25,165 nt of DNA, taken from assembly GCA_014379045.1 (NCBI GenBank), contig JACMMK010000003.1, positions 1 to 25,165 on the forward strand, in the 5' to 3' direction. The position numbers and the translations under genes were made by a program. The notes below the pieces were generated by a model. The model worked only from the letters and a program-made list of their open reading frames with translations, ran no database searches and was not told the origin of the DNA. Shown here piece after piece: positions 22,057-25,165 of this stretch. Origin of the DNA: Burkholderiales bacterium (GTDB lineage Bacteria > Pseudomonadota > Gammaproteobacteria > Burkholderiales > CAIKXV01). Positions within the stretch are counted from its first letter, which is position 1, and each line of letters opens with the position of its first letter.

Positions 22057-23634
22057 ATGCCGAACGCGCTCGCCGTACCGACTCCCCGCATCGCGCCGGT
22101 CAGCCCGGTTCAAGTGCCGTACTTCGTAGCGCGCGCGGCCGTGGGGTTCGCCCTATGTGCGCTGGGCGTACTGCCGATCGCACCGGCGCAGGCAGCAACC
22201 GCCCCCCCGGCTGCCGCGCGCGTGAGCGAGTCCGACGCGATCTGGCGCGCGGCTTCCCGCCTGGGCTACTGGCCGTCCCCTGAACTGACGCGGGTGATGC
22301 GCGACCATCCGCGCGGTGCGGAAGGGTGGGCGCTCGACGAGATCGATCGTGCGTTCGAAGCGAGCCGCCAGCCGGCACGCCTGCCGACGCAGCTCGCGTC
22401 CCTCGGTCAACCGTTACCCACGGTGTTCAGCGAGTTCCAGAAAGAGCGCGAGGCGCGCAGGCAGGGCGAGGCGCGCAAGGCGGCAGACGTCAATCCGCCA
22501 CGCATTGAGGGCACCGCCCCGATGCGCGCAGCGGCGTTGCCCTTCAGCCGCACCAGCGCCCAGGAAGCTGCGGCCTGGCGCATGGGCAGCTGCTCGGATG
22601 CCTCGGTCGAGAACCCGCTGCTCGCGCGCATGACCGAGTTCTGGTTCAACCATCTGAACGTGTTCGTCGGCAAGGGTTCGGTGCGTCCGTTCGTCGGACA
22701 TTATGTGTTGAATGCGATCAGGCCGAACGTCCTCGGTCGATTCGAGACGCTGCTCGTGGCGAGCGCGCGGCATCCGGCGATGCTGTTCTATCTCGATCAG
22801 GCGCAGAACGTCGCCGAAGGCACGATGGGGGCCCGTGACATCGCACGCGGACTCAACGAGAACTACGCACGCGAGCTGATGGAACTGCACACGCTCGGCG
22901 TCGACGGGGGTTATTCCCAGCGCGACGTGCGCGAGCTCGCCCGCGTGCTGACCGGATGGACGGTCGACCCGGGCGCCGACAGCGGCTTCCGCTATGTCGA
23001 ACGACTGCACGATCAAGGCGAGAAGACCGTGCTCGGCCGGCGCTTCTCGGGCGAGGGCGAAGCCGAGGGTCAGCGCGCGCTCGCGATGCTCGCCGAGCAA
23101 CCCGCGACGGCCCGACGCATCGCGCGTCGACTCGCGCAGTTCTTCGTCGCCGACGAACCTTCCGCGGCACTCATCGACCGACTGGCCGATGAGTACCGCG
23201 CGGGGCGGGGCGACATGCGGCGTGTGATGCGCACGCTGGTGCGCTCACCCGAATTCTGGGACCCGGCGAACGAGCTGTTCAAGACGCCCTTCGATTTCGC
23301 ATGCTCGGCGCTCGCCGCATCTACCCAGGCCAACGCGACGAACAACGGGCCCCGCCCGCGGATGGTGCTCACCCTCGGCTTCCTTGCCGGTGCCGGTCAG
23401 GCCATGCACGATTGGCAGACGCCGGATGGCTACCGAACCGACGCGGCGACCTGGATCTCGCCCGAGTCGTTGACGCGCCGCGCCGATCTGGCCGCGGCCC
23501 TCACCGTGGGCGCGGACGATCCCGTTCACCTCGTGTCGTTCTTCGGGGGCAACACGCGCGAGCGCATCGCGCGCCTTCCCGTCGCCTCGCGTGCAGCGCT
23601 CGCGGTCGCCAGCCCCGACTTCATGCGCAAGTAG
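22057..23634 (+). CDS. Secreted DUF1800 family protein
   Basis: A 525-residue protein with an N-terminal export signal (hydrophobic VARAAVGFALCALGVLPIA, cleaved near AQA at about residue 47). A DUF1800 domain follows. Hallmarks are DAIWRAASRLGYWPSPEL, LLARMTEFWFNHLNVFVGKG, ARHPAMLFYLDQAQN, the very conserved NENYARELMELHTLGVDGG block, RELARVLTGWTVDP and FKTPFDFACSALAAS. Function is unknown. Homologues are widespread, exported, and almost always paired with a DUF1501 gene, as here. ATG 22057 is selected because GAGG lies six bases upstream; the frame extends 15 codons further without a ribosome site. The DUF1501 gene begins 30 bases after its stop, so the two form an operon. Confidence 0.88.
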   Translation: MPNALAVPTPRIAPVSPVQVPYFVARAAVGFALCALGVLPIAPAQAATAPPAAARVSESDAIWRAASRLGYWPSPELTRVMRDHPRGAEGWALDEIDRAFEASRQPARLPTQLASLGQPLPTVFSEFQKEREARRQGEARKAADVNPPRIEGTAPMRAAALPFSRTSAQEAAAWRMGSCSDASVENPLLARMTEFWFNHLNVFVGKGSVRPFVGHYVLNAIRPNVLGRFETLLVASARHPAMLFYLDQAQNVAEGTMGARDIARGLNENYARELMELHTLGVDGGYSQRDVRELARVLTGWTVDPGADSGFRYVERLHDQGEKTVLGRRFSGEGEAEGQRALAMLAEQPATARRIARRLAQFFVADEPSAALIDRLADEYRAGRGDMRRVMRTLVRSPEFWDPANELFKTPFDFACSALAASTQANATNNGPRPRMVLTLGFLAGAGQAMHDWQTPDGYRTDAATWISPESLTRRADLAAALTVGADDPVHLVSFFGGNTRERIARLPVASRAALAVASPDFMRK

Positions 23635-23664
23635 TCCGTGACTCTGAGACCAGCGGAGACCACC

Positions 23665-24993
23665 ATGTCAAGCCACCCTTCGTCGAGCGAGAACCCGGCT
23701 CCGACGCACGCGACGTCTTCCTCCACGGCGGAGCGTTCTCCCGCGCATGCCGCACAGCGCACACGGCGCGCGCTCGTCGGCGGTCTGATCGCGGGCGGTG
23801 CCTTGGGCACGCTAGGGGCCTTGCCGCGCGCGTTCGCGCAGAGCGCCCCTGCACTCGACCACGGGCGGCTGGTCGTCGTGTTCCTGCGCGGCGCCTACGA
23901 CGGGCTGTCGGCTTTCGTCCCATGGTCCGATCCCGAGTACCGCCGACTGCGTCCGAACATCGCCGTCGCGGCGCCCGATGGCACAGCGGCGACCGCGATC
24001 GAGCTCGATGCGCGCTTCGCGCTGCATCCGGCGCTCGCGCCGGTGCTGCCGATGTGGAAGGACGGATCGCTCGCGATCGTCCCGGCGGCGGGCTCGCCGG
24101 ATCCGACCCGCTCGCACTTCGAGGCCCAGCATCAGTGGGAGATCGGCATGCCCGGCAAGACCGGCGATGTGTCCGGCTGGATCAACCGGCTCGCGGCGAT
24201 GAATGCCGGTCCCGGCCGCACCGCGGTCGCCCTCGGCATCGGCGAGGCGAACCCGCGAATTCTGCGCGGCGACGCCCGCACGCGGCTGATCGCCAAGGGG
24301 CAGGGCGCAACCCGACCGGGCGTTATCGGCAACGAGCGCGCGCGCGAAGCGCTGCTCGATCTTTACTCCGGGAACGACCGCCTGTCGAAAGCGTTTCGCG
24401 AAGGCGTCGAAAGCCGGCTGATGACCGCGAAGGAACTCGCCAGCGAGATGAACGCGGCCGACAACGGCGCCGCCGGCTCGGCCGCCGGGCTCGCGCTCGA
24501 TGCCCAGCACCTGGCGACGCTGATGCGCAACGACGCCACGCTGCGACTCGGATTCATCTCGGCCGGCGGGTGGGACACGCACGCCAACCAGGGCAGCGCG
24601 CAGGGCCTGCTCGCGAACCAGTTCGGCAACCTGGCCCGCGCGCTCGTGCAGCTTCGCGCCGACTTCAACCAGCCGGGAGACGTGATCCTGGTGATGAGCG
24701 AGTTCGGTCGTACGAGCGCCGAGAACGGCGCGCGCGGCACCGACCATGGCCGCGGCAACGCGTTCTGGCTGATCGGCGACCGCATCACCGGGGGGCGCGT
24801 GCATGGGCGCTGGGACGGCCTCGCCCAGGGCAATCTCAACGAGGGCCGTGATCTGCCGGTCCGCCACGATTTTCGCGCCGTGATCGCGCAACCGCTGGGG
24901 CAGGTATTCCGCTTGAGCGACAGTCGCTTGAACGACCTGTTTCCGGGTGCGACGTGGGATCGCACGCTCGATCAGCTGGTGCGCCGCGCATGA
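23665..24993 (+). CDS. Tat-exported DUF1501 family protein
   Basis: A 442-residue protein. The N-terminal 35 residues are Ser/Pro/Thr/Ala-rich, then RTRRALVGGLIAGGALGTLGA is a twin-arginine-type signal with cleavage near AFA. The rest is DUF1501, a family with an alkaline phosphatase/sulfatase-like fold. It has RLVVVFLRGAYDGLSAFVPWSDPEY, FALHPALAPVLPMWKDGSLAIV, a SHFEAQHQWEIG motif, GGWDTHANQGSAQG and MSEFGRTSAENGARGTDHGRGNAFWLIG, whose Asp/His cluster probably binds metal. ATG 23665 has GGAG six bases upstream; a GTG at 23638 would lengthen it. It is paired with DUF1800. A cofactor-containing or folded export substrate is suggested by the Tat signal. Activity is unknown. Confidence 0.88.
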   Translation: MSSHPSSSENPAPTHATSSSTAERSPAHAAQRTRRALVGGLIAGGALGTLGALPRAFAQSAPALDHGRLVVVFLRGAYDGLSAFVPWSDPEYRRLRPNIAVAAPDGTAATAIELDARFALHPALAPVLPMWKDGSLAIVPAAGSPDPTRSHFEAQHQWEIGMPGKTGDVSGWINRLAAMNAGPGRTAVALGIGEANPRILRGDARTRLIAKGQGATRPGVIGNERAREALLDLYSGNDRLSKAFREGVESRLMTAKELASEMNAADNGAAGSAAGLALDAQHLATLMRNDATLRLGFISAGGWDTHANQGSAQGLLANQFGNLARALVQLRADFNQPGDVILVMSEFGRTSAENGARGTDHGRGNAFWLIGDRITGGRVHGRWDGLAQGNLNEGRDLPVRHDFRAVIAQPLGQVFRLSDSRLNDLFPGATWDRTLDQLVRRA

Positions 24994-25056
24994 TGCCTGT
25001 GGTGCAGCGACCGCCGTTCGATGCGCGGAGCCGACGCCGCTAGCGCATCAATGGTG

Positions 25057-25165
25057 TCAGCGGCGCGAGAACGTCGGCGCGGCGAGGCGTTCGATCATCA
25101 CGTTCACACACGCGGGCAAGCCGGACCCGACCGCGCGCTCGAGCGCCGCGCCGAGCTCGACCGCC
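25057..25165 (-). CDS. Probable thiamine-pyrophosphate-dependent enzyme, C-terminal fragment
   Basis: A minus-strand frame enters from the window edge and stops at TGA 25059-25057. Its 36 residues include ALERAVGSGLPACVNVMIE and end in FSRR. The pattern A-x2-SG-PA-VNV-I is the end of the TPP-binding domain of acetolactate-synthase-like enzymes (also benzoylformate or oxalyl-CoA decarboxylase relatives). Too little is present to name a substrate. It converges with the DUF1501 gene across a 63-base gap. Confidence 0.55.
   Translation of the reverse strand, partial: AVELGAALERAVGSGLPACVNVMIERLAAPTFSRR

Overview
The window is high-GC proteobacterial chromosome. It is most likely from the Burkholderiales (a betaproteobacterium near Alcaligenaceae/Bordetella-like lineages). 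The reasons are the block uvrD / BPSS1780-family membrane protein / thrB / DUF2782 / polA, a lysine-rich SWIB protein, and a Bug-type (TctC) solute-binding protein. This placement rests on recognised families, not on a database search. No tRNA, rRNA, CRISPR array, insertion sequence or phage gene was seen.

Layout. (1) 1-6836, housekeeping: the 3' end of uvrD, then on the minus strand a BPSS1780-like membrane protein, homoserine kinase thrB and a secreted DUF2782 protein; a SWIB-domain protein (+), a LOG-family nucleoside-monophosphate phosphoribohydrolase (-), and DNA polymerase I (+). PolA has a lysine where its proofreading domain should carry the catalytic glutamate. (2) 7110-11558, surface proteins: three secreted proteins with VPxPA-type PEP-CTERM tails, two of them clear paralogs, with a DUF5996 gene inserted on the opposite strand. 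No exosortase is in view. (3) 20715 down to 11571 on the minus strand: eleven tightly packed genes that look like one catabolic operon. In transcription order they are a SuyA/UxaA-type small lyase subunit, a SuyB/UxaA-type large subunit, a sulfite-oxidase-type molybdoenzyme, an iron-sulfur subunit and two membrane anchors of a succinate-dehydrogenase-like complex, a Bug binding protein, class I fumarase alpha, a secreted chalcone-isomerase-like protein, fumarase beta, and the SDH/FRD-like flavoprotein. A divergent GntR/HutC-family regulator (20970-21881) sits at the head, with a CTAG-centred palindrome in the shared intergenic region. (4) 22057-24993: a secreted DUF1800/DUF1501 pair, the second with a twin-arginine signal. 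(5) From 25057 to the window edge: the C-terminus of a probable thiamine-pyrophosphate enzyme on the minus strand.

How the operon may work. The gene set spells a chemically consistent route for a sulfonated C4 acid such as sulfosuccinate. A Bug protein captures the trianion. The SDH-like complex dehydrogenates it to sulfofumarate. The fumarase-like hydro-lyase adds water. The SuyAB-like lyase eliminates sulfite to leave oxaloacetate, and the molybdoenzyme oxidises sulfite to sulfate. This is inference from gene content and chemistry. The simpler alternatives are sulfolactate or plain hydroxy-dicarboxylate catabolism with SDH and fumarase paralogs carried along.
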